The position numbers and the translations under genes are program-made. The notes beneath the pieces are model-generated. The model did not search any database and was not told the DNA's origin. It saw only the letters and a list, made by a program, of their open reading frames with translations. Shown piece by piece: positions 1 to 15,000 of a stretch of 64,000 bases of DNA. Location: positions 1,908,366,644-1,908,430,643 of the forward strand of contig OY728163.1 in the NCBI GenBank assembly GCA_963277665.1, in the 5' to 3' direction. This DNA comes from Viscum album (taxonomy: Eukaryota; Streptophyta; Magnoliopsida; Santalales; Viscaceae). Numbering within the stretch: the stretch's first letter is position 1; each line of letters begins with the position of its first letter.

Positions 1-3000
1 AAATCAATTTCCTAAAGAAATGATCATTGTATTATATTATATATATAATACAGGGAAGCCAAAAAATAATTTATTTCAATATGAAATACTGATACATTAA
101 TCAGAAATGAAACTAAATTACATTCCTAACATTAATTATGGATAATAATTATAATATAATAAAGAAACAATGTTAAAATTTAGATCAACACAATCACAAA
201 AAATTATCTCCCCTGCTAAAAATACTATAGATAAAAAAATATTAGTTAACCAAGAAAAATTATAGAAATGGAAATATATAACCATGATATGAATTTAGTT
301 AAATATTAGGTTAAATAATGAAGTTGTATTTATATGAGGAAGTATGACCATTGGAATTTCAACCTGACCATTTAGAATAGTAACCTAAATGACGTGGATA
401 ATAACATGAACATCATAATTATAAATTTACCTAAAATTAAAATAAAAAATATTTATCATTATAAATGTATGTAAATAAAAATTTTATAATACAAAAAAAA
501 ATCATGACTATAAAACTCAAAAATAATATAAGAATATTTTTAAGAAAGTGTATTATAATGATTTTCATAGAAATAATTATTTTTATAAAAAATTAAAATA
601 ACCTATTTATTAATTTATTTTGCTAAAATTAATATCATTTTTGAAATCATAAAAATGGAATTGCAGAAAGGTTAATTATTGGTAAGTTTCTGAAATACAA
701 TATTTTTTTATGAATAGTAAAAAAATTGTTTTTCACGTAAGTGATCTATCTCAAATTACATCCTTCGGGATGTATTAATGAAATAACCCTTTGTATAAAT
801 TTATATTCTTCCATGATTTTATTAATTTCATATATAGTTAATTTAAATACAATAAAATATATTTTTAAAACTTAAATTAACATTCCAATAACTAAAGACA
901 AAAGTGATTCCTTTAAATAATAAATTTTTATTCATTCCACTTTTCAGTTTTATAAACTAATGAATTATAATGAAAAATGGGATTCAAATTATTTAAATCA
1001 ATATATTATATTAGTATATGTTTTATATTTTTAATGTATTACTATCACATGTTATACCTTTGATATATATTAATTTATACAATATATTATTTTAAAAATA
1101 CACATGTCATCATGTATAAATAACCCCTCTCCCTTCCCTTGGAAAACCACTCCTCCCACTAATTTAAAAAAATATCATCCGAAATCATCCCTATTATGCC
1201 TCTAATAATCCATATGGACTTTATGGAGTAATCTAACTCCAATCAAAAAAATTTCGTATTGTCTTACATGTGAAGAGTCACCGAGGATTAGGTTTTGATT
1301 CACATCTGTCTCATTTTATATTTCTTCTTACAATTATATTTCATTTACCCCTAACCCTTTCAAAAAAAATCAAAAGAATTAAATAATTAACAATATAAAA
1401 TTTTTTTAATTATTTTATACACATTAAGTATCATGGTATTATATATTTAAATTTTTAACTTCCCTTTCATGCTCTCCCAACAATGTCATGTGAAAGATCG
1501 GTTAACCACCCACAGACGCATTATCATGTCAAAAAACAAAGACATATTCATTGATGAATATTATAAACAATATATAATATATAAAGAAGTAATTATATTC
1601 ATTATATGATATTTAAATTAATTATAATTAATTATAAAATATTTTTAATAAAATATATTAATAAAAGAAAAATGGGATATGTTTAAGAATTATATGAAAT
1701 CGAAATTATTCAATTTCATCAAAAAAATTATAAATATAATCCAAAAAATATAAATGATTATTATATGTATAAAGGAATATAATTTAATTTTAGATAATTG
1801 TTTTTATAAATATAATATTATTAATCATAAGACACATAGGTGAAGAAACATGAGGGAATTAAGTTAAGGGGATTCTCAAACCTAGTTCATTTTTATTGGG
1901 TTATCCCACTTTCATGTAAAAAATCAGCGGGAAAATTCTATTAATATTACAAAAAATATAATTTCATTATACATTTATTTTATTTTTAGGTATATACATG
2001 TTTTGAATCTTATTTTTTAGAAATAAATTATTTTCCAAAAAAACTATTCATTCCAAAACACATTTTGACCTTTCTTGAGTTGTTTATTTTTTGCTAAAGA
2101 ATGAAAAATCATACATAATGTTTGTTTTTAAATTAACGTCTAAGAACACAATTTTTATTCATGATTGATGAAATAATTTTGATACTCATTACATTACATG
2201 GGTTAGGTCTTGCAATTGATTAATATTCATTATATGTGAGATGAATGATTACGTAAATGTTATGATGTGATATGTAGACCCCAAATTATATTTCAATACA
2301 ATGAATAGGTTAATGTGATTCATCTCATGTGGTAATGTTCAATATGATAAAAATGTTATTATATCTTTTCACAATGATGATGTTATTATTATGCATATAT
2401 GTATGTGTGAACATGATGTTATATTTGTTTGCAACTATGTGTTGTATTTGACCACTAAAAAATGATGTTTCATTTTAAATAATTTCCCCATTCCATGACA
2501 TTATCCATTGTTTCCTACATGAGTTTGATGATAATACTATGAATATTATATGAGGATGATGTTATTTATGTTCAATTATGTTATATTGACTTCTGTTCCC
2601 TATGAATCCTCTAAAATGGGATTTATCTCACAGACTTCATTGATGCATATCCTTAGTTGGTTTCTATTAATAAATATAATGAAAAAGACAATGATATGTC
2701 ATTTAATAATAAATTAAATAGATTTTAGGTTTTATTATGTAAATGTTATCTATAAAACTAACGTTCTTGATACACTAATCCTTTGAATAATGAATTATTA
2801 ATGTTATTTTGTTGTGTATCTTTAGGAAAATGTAATTGAATTGTACAAAAAATATTGTCACTATATTATCCTAGTGCATTCATAATAATAATATATTTAA
2901 ATCAGTCATGATTGATAATAATTATTTTTTTAATTTTCAATGTGCATCCCTTAATAATATCAATCTAGGGGTGCAATAAGGATCATTATCATGAAACCAG

Positions 3001-6000
3001 TGACAATTGAGTCTATCTCAATACTCCATTTTCAGAGTTATTACATCTATTCACCTATATTAAACTTCCTAATGAACATATATTATTCATTTATGGATGA
3101 AATTTCATGGAAACCACTCACTATATAGTTTAACAATATTACATGACATTTTTCGATACATTGAATCATATTTAGAGTCATCCATATGAACTCCCATAGG
3201 GATATCAACAAGAATTTCTCATGAAATTCTAAAAGTGATAGATAATCATATCCTATTATACCAAATATAGTGACATTGGATTAGGATATATAGGGAATAA
3301 TTCATTTTTAGGAATATTCATTACAATACCCAAACACATTCCCGAGGACCGTAATAATTTAATTTCTGTGGAAACATTCAATTAGAAACAACAAAAACAT
3401 ATACATAGCATGCTATCTAGAACTATTATATTCAAAAATAAAACCCTTCTTAGATATATCAAACAAAAAAAAGTTCTTCATATCCTCATGAGGTGATACA
3501 TAAGAAAAGGTGAGATCAGAATCTGTATAAGTGTAAACAAGGGTGATACATGAGAAAAAAATGAGTATATGGATATATGAACATGATACTATCATTTGAA
3601 AAACCTTCCATGCATATCAATGATCATAAACATGAATCATATCATAATGATAGGTATTTTTTTATATATTAATCGTAAGTTAATATATAAACATGGTCCA
3701 TGATAGAATAACAATTTAATAAGACATAAAATTTGTAAAATACATTTAAAACAGAAAATCATTTAAATTTTAATCAAGGATCACTTCCATAGATATCGTA
3801 TTGGAATGGGTTATCTCCCTAAACAATCATAGTATTTAATTATTATTCTTAATATTGTCAAATAATATAAATTATACTACTCAACCATGTCCAATACCAA
3901 TTCCATTCCTCTAAATATCATGAGATGTAAATCATTACCTAATTCTTTGGAAGAATATATAAGAACCAACAATCTCATAATAAGACACATATTATATACA
4001 CTATAAGATTACAAAACATTAATCATATGATAACACAAATTATTAATTAGGTTTCATAAACATCTCCTAATAATATAAACCATTGATAATAGGCATGCTT
4101 CAAAATAATTTCATTCTTTTGTCATACCAGATCATAAGAAAAATGTAGTGTTTTTTATAAGAATGTTATCACGGTATAAACCATGGAAGAAAATCATGTT
4201 TCATAAAAATAATTTTATCATAAACATAACAAATTTGGAGAATTAATATTATGGTATCCTTGTATCACATCCCTGATAAGGCAATTTTAATGTAATTATA
4301 TTTCATTAAAGATGGAAAATGCATTTGAAATATCATTTAAAATAATTTTTGACAAAAATATCCTTTTTGATTAAAATTTTTAAATCCTTGAAAATATTAA
4401 TTTTTTTAATTCATAATAACCTTAAAACATATAAATGAAACTCTATATAAATGACAACTCATGAAATCGAAAAATCCCATTTACATTGTACACATTAAAA
4501 CAAATATTCCTCTCATATTTGCGTTAAAATCTATAATTACTGTATTTGAAAAATGGCAGGAAGATTCATTTAAAAACATCGTTTAAAAAAGTCAAACATG
4601 GGTAAAAATTCCTTAAAATTATTCATAGAATATTTTTAATAATTTGAAAAAAGGTCTTGAATATGTTTTTTGAATGAACTTAGAATTACGACCAAATATA
4701 TAATTATTATCATATTTTCTTAAAATTTATTCTCAATTATTTTAATTATTATGTAGTGGAAAATGATAATATTACAGGAAAATATAATACATAATAATAG
4801 GAGAAAATATTTCATGAGTTTATTGTGATTTATATCATGATATTTCATCTTTATAGACTAAATCAAAATCAATCATGATAAATGATATGATTGTAAAAAA
4901 CCCCTTACTCCTTTCGTAACCTTGAATCATAAGACCCATAGAATGATAAGAAATATTGTAAATTTAAAATCATATCTAGATAAAAATTTTAACGATATAA
5001 CAGGTTAGTGGGTATGTATACAGACCTTTTAAAATAATATAGGTGCCTAACATAACATATGTCTCCTTGAAGGGAAATTGAGACAAAAAGTACAATATAT
5101 AATCCATTACACCATTAGGACTAATTAAAACCTCATATATAATAAATAATACTATATTATAAATATATTATAAAATAATATTCATATATTTATAACATAT
5201 ATGATTTTATAATGACCTTTTATTACTTGTTTCTTAAAAAATTGATGTTAATGTTTGAATTTAGGAAATAACTGCTTTATTTTACATGACTTTTTTGTCC
5301 CCACCCAACCAACCTAGGACTGAATAGATATATAAGCGTTGCAATGAATCTTTACCGTGACCTAATATATAAGACATGGTCAAGAAAAAATCCCAAAGAG
5401 AATAACTATTATGTGGTAAAATTTCTTTATTTACATGTACTCACACACCTAACTATCAAAATATAGATGTGTAGAGTAATAATACTAATTAATAGTAAAA
5501 ACTAGAGGAAAAAAATTAAAGATGTTCCCTTTATAGAATACAATTATCTTGAATCAGTAATTTGATATGTAATATGGGATAATAGATTCCCTAAAACTAT
5601 GAGGTCTCAACCTGAAAATACCTAAATTTGACAATTACTAAGAGAGCTCGACTCCAGATCTTCAAGAACTGACCACTATACATGGTCAAATACAACGGGA
5701 TATCCCAATTATCCTATAAAATCAACAAAAAATTGTACTTCATTTCAAAAATACAAGACATGTGTGGAAAAAATGACTTGTAGTGGTTAGAATATAAATA
5801 CTTTAAAGGACACCCTGATTGATTAAGGTGGAGTAACAAGATAAATTAAATAAGTAGATAGTTTAAACCCTATGAATATTGATAAAAAAAGAGAATATAT
5901 ATATATTCTAATAAAATAAACACAATCATGAGAGCGATGGGATTTTTATCTCATTGACCATACCAGGATGATGAGTCATACATCAGTTCAAAAAACATCC

Positions 6001-8499
6001 ATCATTGAGGCCCAACATCTTCTGTCCCTATACGATTAAATATCCATGTCAAGGCATACCATTTCATTGTTTCACATAGTTTAGGGGATATAATTTCTTG
6101 TTAGAGTTACCATGTCCTAGTAAAACTAGAGTGTTCCTCCCAATATATAAAAAAGGAACCATTAAATTAAATAAATGGATGGTGCCACTCAATAGATAGA
6201 GGACCCTTGCCGTGAATCTATATATTGGTTTCACTCAATATGTATAGGGCCGATTATTTTCCTTTGTAGGAGAGTACCAGAAAATATATTGAAGAACCAT
6301 ACAATAAATTTATAGGATGATGACCTATATTAGATGGAGGAATAATACCATGAATCTTCTAGAGGTGGCTGGGTAGATTTAAAATAGAGGATCCATGCCC
6401 TATCCAAATAAGAGAGTTCCACTCATTAAGTAGATATGGGACCCATTTCGTATCCTAATTGGAGGGAAATAATTTATTGTTTAAGGAACTATGCATAAAA
6501 ACCTTTAATAGGTTCCACTATAATGCTGGTGGAACCATGAACTGACTCCATATGAGGGTGCCAAAAAAATCTCTATGACGTTCCAACCTGATCACTTCCA
6601 TTATAAAGCATCACCAAAAAAATACACCAACATCATATATCATATTTAAAAAATCACTATCAATTCTACCATCACAATGTACATGAATGAAATGTATTAC
6701 AAGACACTCATAAGAAAAGATAAAAGTCCAGAAAAAATGGATATTAATGGTATAATTTTATTCAAAACAATTTCATTGACCTTAAGGGACCCACTCATAT
6801 TGTGGTCCAAACCAACTAAATGGTAGTGACCATGCCATATGCGGTTTTTGAAACATGTCTTACTTTATAGAGTGTATAGTACTAGACAACGTGACTCGAC
6901 CACAAGGGGACGTGCTATGTTTTACAGGGAGTATTATTGTCCACTAGTCCATGTCTATTTCATTTTTGAGGTGTCTGTGTACACTATCCATTCTTCCATA
7001 AATAGTGAGTTCTTGGACATGTCCATGTCCATATAATCTTATAGTACATGACGGTCTTCCAGCATTGGGTCGCACAGTGTGTGGGTGTTCTATAGGGATT
7101 GTGAAACATAACATACCTGGAATCCCTAGCATCCAAATGTTGGTTCTCTACATAGTATTCATTCATCACTTTACACATTTTATATTATGTATTTTCACAT
7201 AATATTTTATATGATATGAGAATTATAGAACAACATATGTTGTAGAAATTTTCAATTTCTGGTCACCAAAAAGAAAATGGGAAGGCCTTTTTTTCCATAT
7301 TGGTCCCTATGGTGGCCATAAATTGGAATCGGATCCACCTCTCAAAGAAAAAAATAGCACTTTACCTCATGTAACCTACTTATACCTTTCTATATTAACA
7401 AATCCATGGTGTAATCACCCAAAACACACAAATAATCCCATTAAATCCTTTATTTGTTCATCCATTCATCACATGGGAATTTATAGTGAATCATGGGGGC
7501 TAATAATTTTTGATTCCACACAACAATGTAGAACCATAGTCCTTATATGACAATAGAACATAATGAAATGAATAATGTTAGAAAAATAAAATAAAAAAAT
7601 TTGAAAAAATATTTGATCAAACATTAATTCCCATTATATGTATAAGGGAAAATAGGTAGATAATTCATAGAAAAATGGACCTAAAGAGAATAAAAATTTT
7701 ATTTTACAAGGGGATCATTTGAATGTCCCAATTAATATTTGATCAATAATAAAATTGATAAATCATTATTAAATAGTTTAATCAAGATAGAGAAACCCAA
7801 AAAGGATGAGTCCTAACAAGATTTAGATAGATCATTTGTAAATAAAGATACTTACAATGACCGATAATATATATTGTGTTCGTTGAGGGATAATAAATCC
7901 TGATCAAAAACATCATCCTTGACCGGTCTCAATTCACTATCTATGGGTTATATAAAATCCTCTCAACAATATTAGGGATATGCATTTAAGCCTCGTAATT
8001 CTATATAATATGATTCTTATAATAGAATTTAGGCTTGTAGGAAAAAATGAATGACTAAATTAATTAATCAATTAATTCAAATAATGTTTGTACTAATAGT
8101 ATATTTAACAAAATATCATTATCTATCCAATTAAATGTTGTGTCTAGGTTAGATACTATACTCTAGATTCAAATATGGTCTCAAATTCTCAATTAGATAC
8201 TTTGTTTAGGATATATCTTATTTTTATTTAAATCTATATTTGTGTGATACAAAAAATATATATTATTTTATAAAACTAATTCTAGGAACACCGAGCCTCA
8301 GAATCATTCCATGTCTCAATTTTGGGATAAAAAATTAATCTACGATATATTCAATGTCTTATATAGAAGAATCCTTTTCTATATATATTTACTTATTATT
8401 TTTGGCACCCTTACAAAAATTATGGTATCATCATATCCAAAAATAAAACAATGAAATAATTAACATATATAATCATAATATATAGATTTAGATTAATCC
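1..8499. other. A+T-rich intergenic DNA, no gene recognised
   Basis: About 8.5 kb of very A+T-rich sequence with stops in all frames. The longest open frames are 60-75 codons, have low-complexity composition and resemble no family I know. A somewhat less A+T-rich patch at about 5.2-7.4 kb may be an older, decayed repeat. I see no LTR ends, reverse transcriptase motifs, exon-like coding blocks or RNA genes here. Confidence 0.6.
6180..6560. repeat. Degenerate short repeats in an A+T-rich patch
   Basis: A phrase of the form cCACTCA followed by gtAGAtA and GGaCCcat recurs at about 6,185, 6,232 and 6,415, with weaker echoes between. The spacing is irregular (about 47 and 183 bp). It may be a worn tandem repeat from the LTR of an old element; the younger gypsy LTR in this window carries 35-bp subrepeats. 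The match is by eye and weak. Confidence 0.25.
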
Positions 8500-9000
8500 T
8501 TAAAATTTTATTGACAGGAAATATAAGATACCATTTAGAGAGATGTTAGGTCATATGTACGCATGAATGTTTATTCCAGTTTCATGTTAGATTGAGTGAA
8601 ATAAAACAAGATCAAATATATTATCATAAAAATTTCATTTTTATGTCATATATATCACATATTTTTATAATAACATTCCTTAAAACATTTTATGAAATTA
8701 GTGAATGCATTACATCGCTCCGTAGAGTGGTAGTCTGTTGTAAACATGATGGATGTAGTTATATTCCCAAAAAATGGAAATTATGTTGGTATTTGTGATA
8801 TAATAGTATAAAAAATAATATAATAATAATAAATGTCATAACTTATTAATTACTCTATAATTATATACATCTAATAAAGGCGGTCAGGAAAAAATAATTG
8901 ATATCAGTTTGTACGGTGGTAGTCTTTTATTTACGCAAATGATGTTTTTTAATCCACTTTATGGAAATAAAGATGGTTTTAGGTCATTATATTTATATAA
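8500..9000 (+). repeat. Degenerate ~190-bp tandem repeat, array 1
   Basis: Two units are visible. The conserved core GTAgaGTGGTAGTC at 8,722 recurs as GTAcgGTGGTAGTC at 8,911, 189 bp later, and both are followed by an A+T-rich stretch and a further atGATG. A possible weaker unit lies near 8,535. The same core occurs in reverse complement at 22.1-22.8 kb with similar spacing. A period near 190 bp is typical of plant satellite DNA, but with so few decayed units this is only a suggestion. Confidence 0.4.
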
Positions 9001-12000
9001 AAACATCTCAGTATATAAAATATTTATAAATTGATATATTACCACTTTAATTATACAATTCCATTTTTATTGAGGGATAAATAAAACCAAATAAATTCTC
9101 ATTGATGAACCCTGCCTCTAATTCAGGTATGCTCCATATGTTTTCACCAAAAGGCTTCCTAAGATATCATAATGGACACACTATGTTTTTTATGATTATA
9201 GAATGGAATTTCGGAAGACATACATATTGTTAAAAATAAAATATAATTCATTTTTTCGTGTGAAGAATATAGGATAGAATGACCATTTATAAGTGTGGGG
9301 AATCGAATACTTGTTTTTTTAATAGAATAAGTGCACCCACATTTTTTACATAGATAGTGGGTCCTAATGGATCAAATGATAACCATATAAATTATAATAT
9401 TTATCTATTTCTGGAATTCATATTTTATAAATTTATATATGTAAATTTAATACTTATCTTTTTAGTTTAACCACTAGTAAACCCATTTTTACCATAACAA
9501 ACTTAAATATACTTTATTATCAATACTATTCTATTTTGACAAAAATAAATTTTATGATTTAGGGAAAATATCTTATGATGATTCTAATTATGGAATCCTA
9601 TATTTTAGATTCATATTCATATAAGTGACATTATAGAATTAAAAATATATCCCCTAGACACGATTAGAATGTGGGGTTTTAAAGAGAAAATGTTCACTAT
9701 TTGGAATTGTTTTATACCAAAATTATATATTAAATTGATTGAAATGAAATAAATTGTTTTAATTAATGTATAATTGAAATAATTTTAATTTAAAAAATTA
9801 AAATATAATTTAAATTTATAAATAAATTATTCAATGATATAATTTTAAATTAAAATTCAAAATTTTTCACTATTCATAAAAATCAAAACATTCAAAATAT
9901 AATTTAAAATTCAACTTAAGGTAATTTTATCATTATATTATCATGGTTTTTTATTTTAATAAAGTAACTTTCAAACATTTTTAAAAATTATTTTTATCAT
10001 TATTTTCAAAAAAATTATATAAATATATATTTTAGTAAATAATAATTCTGAAAAATATTAATACATTAAAAAATTTATGTATTTTATTAAAAATATATTT
10101 AATTTATATAAAAACATTTTATTAAAATGGAAAATCTATTTATTACTATTAATAAAGTTATTTTTGTTTTCTAGATTATAACATTCTTGTTTAAATAACT
10201 ATATCAATTATATATCATGGTTTTCTAAAAACTAAGTGTCATGTGTAACACAAGATAACCAAGCAATGCATGTATCGCTATATTGACGTGATTTTTGTAT
10301 AATTAAATATATCAAAGAAATATTATTTGTTTGGAAAATTAATGCATAAAAAATCAAGGTGACACACCAAATCCTAAACTCCTTTAATAAAACAAATGAT
10401 ACTCACAAAAAATTGAACACCACCAATTACAATACAATTATTAAAAGAGTAATACTTCAATATATATTAAAATCAAGACTCAAATTCATAAATCCCATAG
10501 TAACTCAAATATCATCATGTGAATTTCTTATTAATTACTGATATGGGGCATATCACTAGTATTCTAACAATCACTTCTATTCTATATACCATAATCCCTA
10601 AATAATGAGGGCCCTTTGATTCCATATATGAATGAAATATTTTAATATACCACTAGAAATTGAACTTAGTACTACATATGACATGGCTTTAATATAATTC
10701 TAAATAATCATGCGCGGAAAATAATTTCCTAGACTAAAAAACTAACTTAAATTTATTTATCCAAAATAAATAAGAAAATATAAAAAGTGTAAGTCTACTA
10801 ATACGAAATATTTCTATGCCCATAAATTTTTTCCCTAGAAGAAATAATTATATGTATGATAATAAAATCATAGAACAAGAAGACATAGAATTAGAAGACA
10901 TCCAACATAAATAAAAATTAATTGAACAGAAATTTAAACCAATATATAAGAATGAACAACATATATAATAAATAAACAATTCCAAAATATAAAAAATATA
11001 AATAATTACCCAAAAGAAACCAAAATAACTACAGTCATTCTCTATATGATAAATAATAACCATTCACCCCAACTATTCCATAAACACCTTGAAACAAGAC
11101 ATCCCCTAATGTATAATATCTATAAAACATGAACCCATTGGAAATTAATTCAATATAAAATCAACGATTGGTGTACAGAGGGTGTGATCATTAATATCTA
11201 TATTGGATTTCATAAAATAGACAATTAATCCCTTTTTAAAAGAAATCCTAAACTCTTTTTTTAAATAAAATATTTTAAAATATGTTTTTCCAATAATTTA
11301 TGAATAGAATCTTGTAAGAAATTTATTAAACATATTTGAAATCCCCATAATGATTTAAAATATGATAGTTTTATTTCCATTATGAAATATCCCACATTAA
11401 TGTGGCAGTCTCCAAAACTCATTTAAAACCCATCTTGATAATAAATATATATATAATAAATACTCACCTAAATAAAGACTCAATACACAAATATAATAAC
11501 CTTTAATATGGAAAAAATAACCAAGTCAATTATTTAAAATAATATCTTGATTATATTAAAACATTAGTAAATCATAATTTGTAAATTTATTATTTAATTC
11601 AACTATTAAATTAATATAAATCAATTACTCATTATTATGATAGGGTTAAAATATAGGTACTATGTAGTGTCATTTTCCAACATATTAATAATTAATTAAT
11701 TTAATGTTTATATATACATGGAAACACACCAACATCATGTGATATGATATACGAAATACATGAGTGGAACCATATTTTAGCCTAATTATTGATAAAAAAT
11801 TCACTTGGCTTTATATTTCTAGCCACATCGGAGTAACATGCCTCGTATGTATCTTACCATAAAACATAATGATTCTAAATAATTCATAAACTTATATAAC
11901 ATGGAATGTTTTTGTCAATATATCGTTAAATACCTAGAATTTTGATGAAACATGATATAGATGATGAAGAAGGGAGTCACACATATCATACATACAACAA

Positions 12001-15000
12001 TAATAATCCATATGGTAATCCATTCCCTTAAAATACCATGATCTACCCACATAAATCCTTTTCACTAAAATCCTACAATTAAATTAACATAAATATACTA
12101 AAAAATAATGTTCAATCATAAATATATTTTAAACTTGTGTCATATTAGAATGTATTAATGTATAATGAAAAATTTATAAAAAATATTTGTGGATTAATAT
12201 CAAAATATCAATAAAAAAATATCAAGGAATGTCTCAAATTAAAACCATCACTTTAATAAATTTTACAATCATAAAATTAATGAATTACTAGAATATTATT
12301 TGAACACTAAAATCATGTACAATATACCAAAATCATTAAATAAATCGAAACACACATAAACATCTTCTTAAAAAAATTACTAATAATTATCCCTATAAAT
12401 ACCTGTAATTCAAATTTGTTCAATATGATTTAAATATCAAAACATTTTTATAAATAATAATTCCACAAAAAAATAAAAGGTAATTAATATAATATATAGA
12501 ATAAATTTATTCCCTAGAAAATAATTTAAGAAACCCCAATGAAAAACATGGATTTCATATAAAATTAAAATACATGGAAACACAAACATAGGCCATTAGA
12601 TAATGGAGTGAAACCCCTGAATGTAATTAATAAAGGGCCCATGGATGGGTTCGTAAACCTTAAGAATAAATATAAAAACCATTTAATACCAAAATATCAC
12701 ATGTGGATCAACCAAAACCCCTCCATAATTATTAACAAATAATTAATAATGGGAATAAAGAGAAAAAATATAAACCATAATAAAAATCATGATAATTATA
12801 TTAAAATCTATAAAATTTTAAGTTATAATGTTATTGAGTCATTCATAGATCTCTTTATACTAGTATAAAGTGAATATAAATATTAGAAAGGCCCCGAGTG
12901 ATATGAAATAAAGAGAAAAAATTAGAAAAAATTAAAATTGTAATAATTATTCATATGTCACATGATTAGGTCAAAATTTTTACCAAATAATTTACCCATA
13001 ACTAAAAAAACTATATGAAATCATATTTTTATACACATAATATTTAAAACCATGCACACCTATTGTGGGAACATTAAAATTATGTATTAGGGTTTTCTAG
13101 GAAATTCTGTACAATTAGCACTAATTGTCTTCCCAGAGTGTGATATAAAATATAACGTATAATGGTTTAAAATTTAATTAAATAAAACTATAAATTAGTA
13201 GAAAAGGATAATTATAAACTAGTTATTTAATTAATAATATAATTTAGGTTTATAATATTAAATTACACATGTTGATCATTAGGGAAAATATTTTAGGTAT
13301 TGTTTCTTCTAGGGTATTTAGTTAATGGTTTCCAAATATTATATATCATATATTCTATTCCCCTTGATTGTAATATTATTTTATGATATTCCATTGGGAT
13401 CTATTAATTTGGGATTTGATTGACATATTCCATAAAATTTATTACGATTAAAAGAGTATATTATTGAAAAATAATTCATTATAGGTCGTTATGATTATAA
13501 TTTTTTTGAACCATCATTTGATTCCATAATTTTTTTATAATCATTGATATAATAAAATTTCAAAAAAAAAATTATTACTTATTATGGGTTTCTTCTAATT
13601 CTATAATGGTAAATATATTACATGTTTTTTGAAATTGGTTGAGTTTTTGACATAATTATTGATGAAATGTGATACTGTCAATGCTAAGATTTCATCAAAT
13701 TCATGAATATTTGTGAAATGTACCATGGTGTAATTTCATTAATTTATTAATTTTATGTGAGGGTAGTTCTAAATTTTGGTGTGTCTCATTATTAATGGTT
13801 CAGTTTGGGAATCCTTCTTTGGTTATTTTATGATGGTATATGTCTTGACATGTAGGATGAATGTCATCTGAGTTTCTTAAAAACTATTTGGAGTCTGTTT
13901 TTTAATTTTTATATGAGTTGTGGTAATCCTATAATAACAAAAATATATCATGATTTTATGTTTCCTTTTATGGTATAATTGGCCTTATTAAGGAATTTTT
14001 CTTCCTCAAAAAACTCGATCATAAAATAATAGAATATGTGTGAAAAAAAACTCAAAAATATTTCATTTCCAAATTTCTATCACTGAATGAGTAATGTTTA
14101 TCACACAATAGATATAATAAGAATTTGTTTTAATGGTTATTCCTTTTTTTGATATCATCATTCCATGGTCCTTAAATTTTTTTGTATCTTAGTATGACCT
14201 CCTCATGATGATTTTTGGGATATTATATATTGTTTCATGGTGATGGGAATAACACATAAACCATCATGGTTTTATCAAATTAAGTGGGTTTGTGTTATTT
14301 TTATTTAGGGGTGATATAAAAGATCATAGTCTTTTTTCAATTATTTTTTTAATTATACTAACCATGGTAATTTTATGAATTTTAATTCTGGGATTTTTGA
14401 AAATATAGTGTTTCAAAATAAATTCAGAATCCCATAAAAAATTATATTTCAAACCTAATATTCACACCATACTAATGAATATAAAGAAATATATGTGAAT
14501 AACATCAATTATAAATGTGCTATATTAGTTCAATTTCATATTTAGATTAAAAAATTTGGATTTCAGTTGATTATTCATCTGATGCGTTGGGTTTTCTCCA
14601 TATATATTCTACGATGGTGTCTATGAAATTTTTTCATTTTTCATCCAAGGATCATGTATTTTAAATAGGTTCGATAATATAGTTTGTTTATGTTTTATTT
14701 ATATGATATCGAACATTTGATATCCTTTCTAGCCTTATTATTATGTTTATGTTTGGGACGATTTGGCTATGGTAGGGGATTCATGAATAGTTTTTCTTTA
14801 TTTTGTTTTGAATTGTGCATATAATATGAATTTTTATCTACAAAATTGTTATTTTTCACCATATAAGATAATGAAAGATAATAAATGAAATTGAAGGGGA
14901 TGGATTATTTGAATGTTTTGTATATTATTTTATGATATTTTATATAATTGATTCTAATTGACCATGGAAAAAAATGTTATTTTAAGTCATTACCACATGA

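Noticed and set aside
6839..7550. Overlapping open frames of 62-75 codons on both strands
   Set aside because: Short, mutually overlapping, no recognisable family; a result of a slightly more GC-rich patch.
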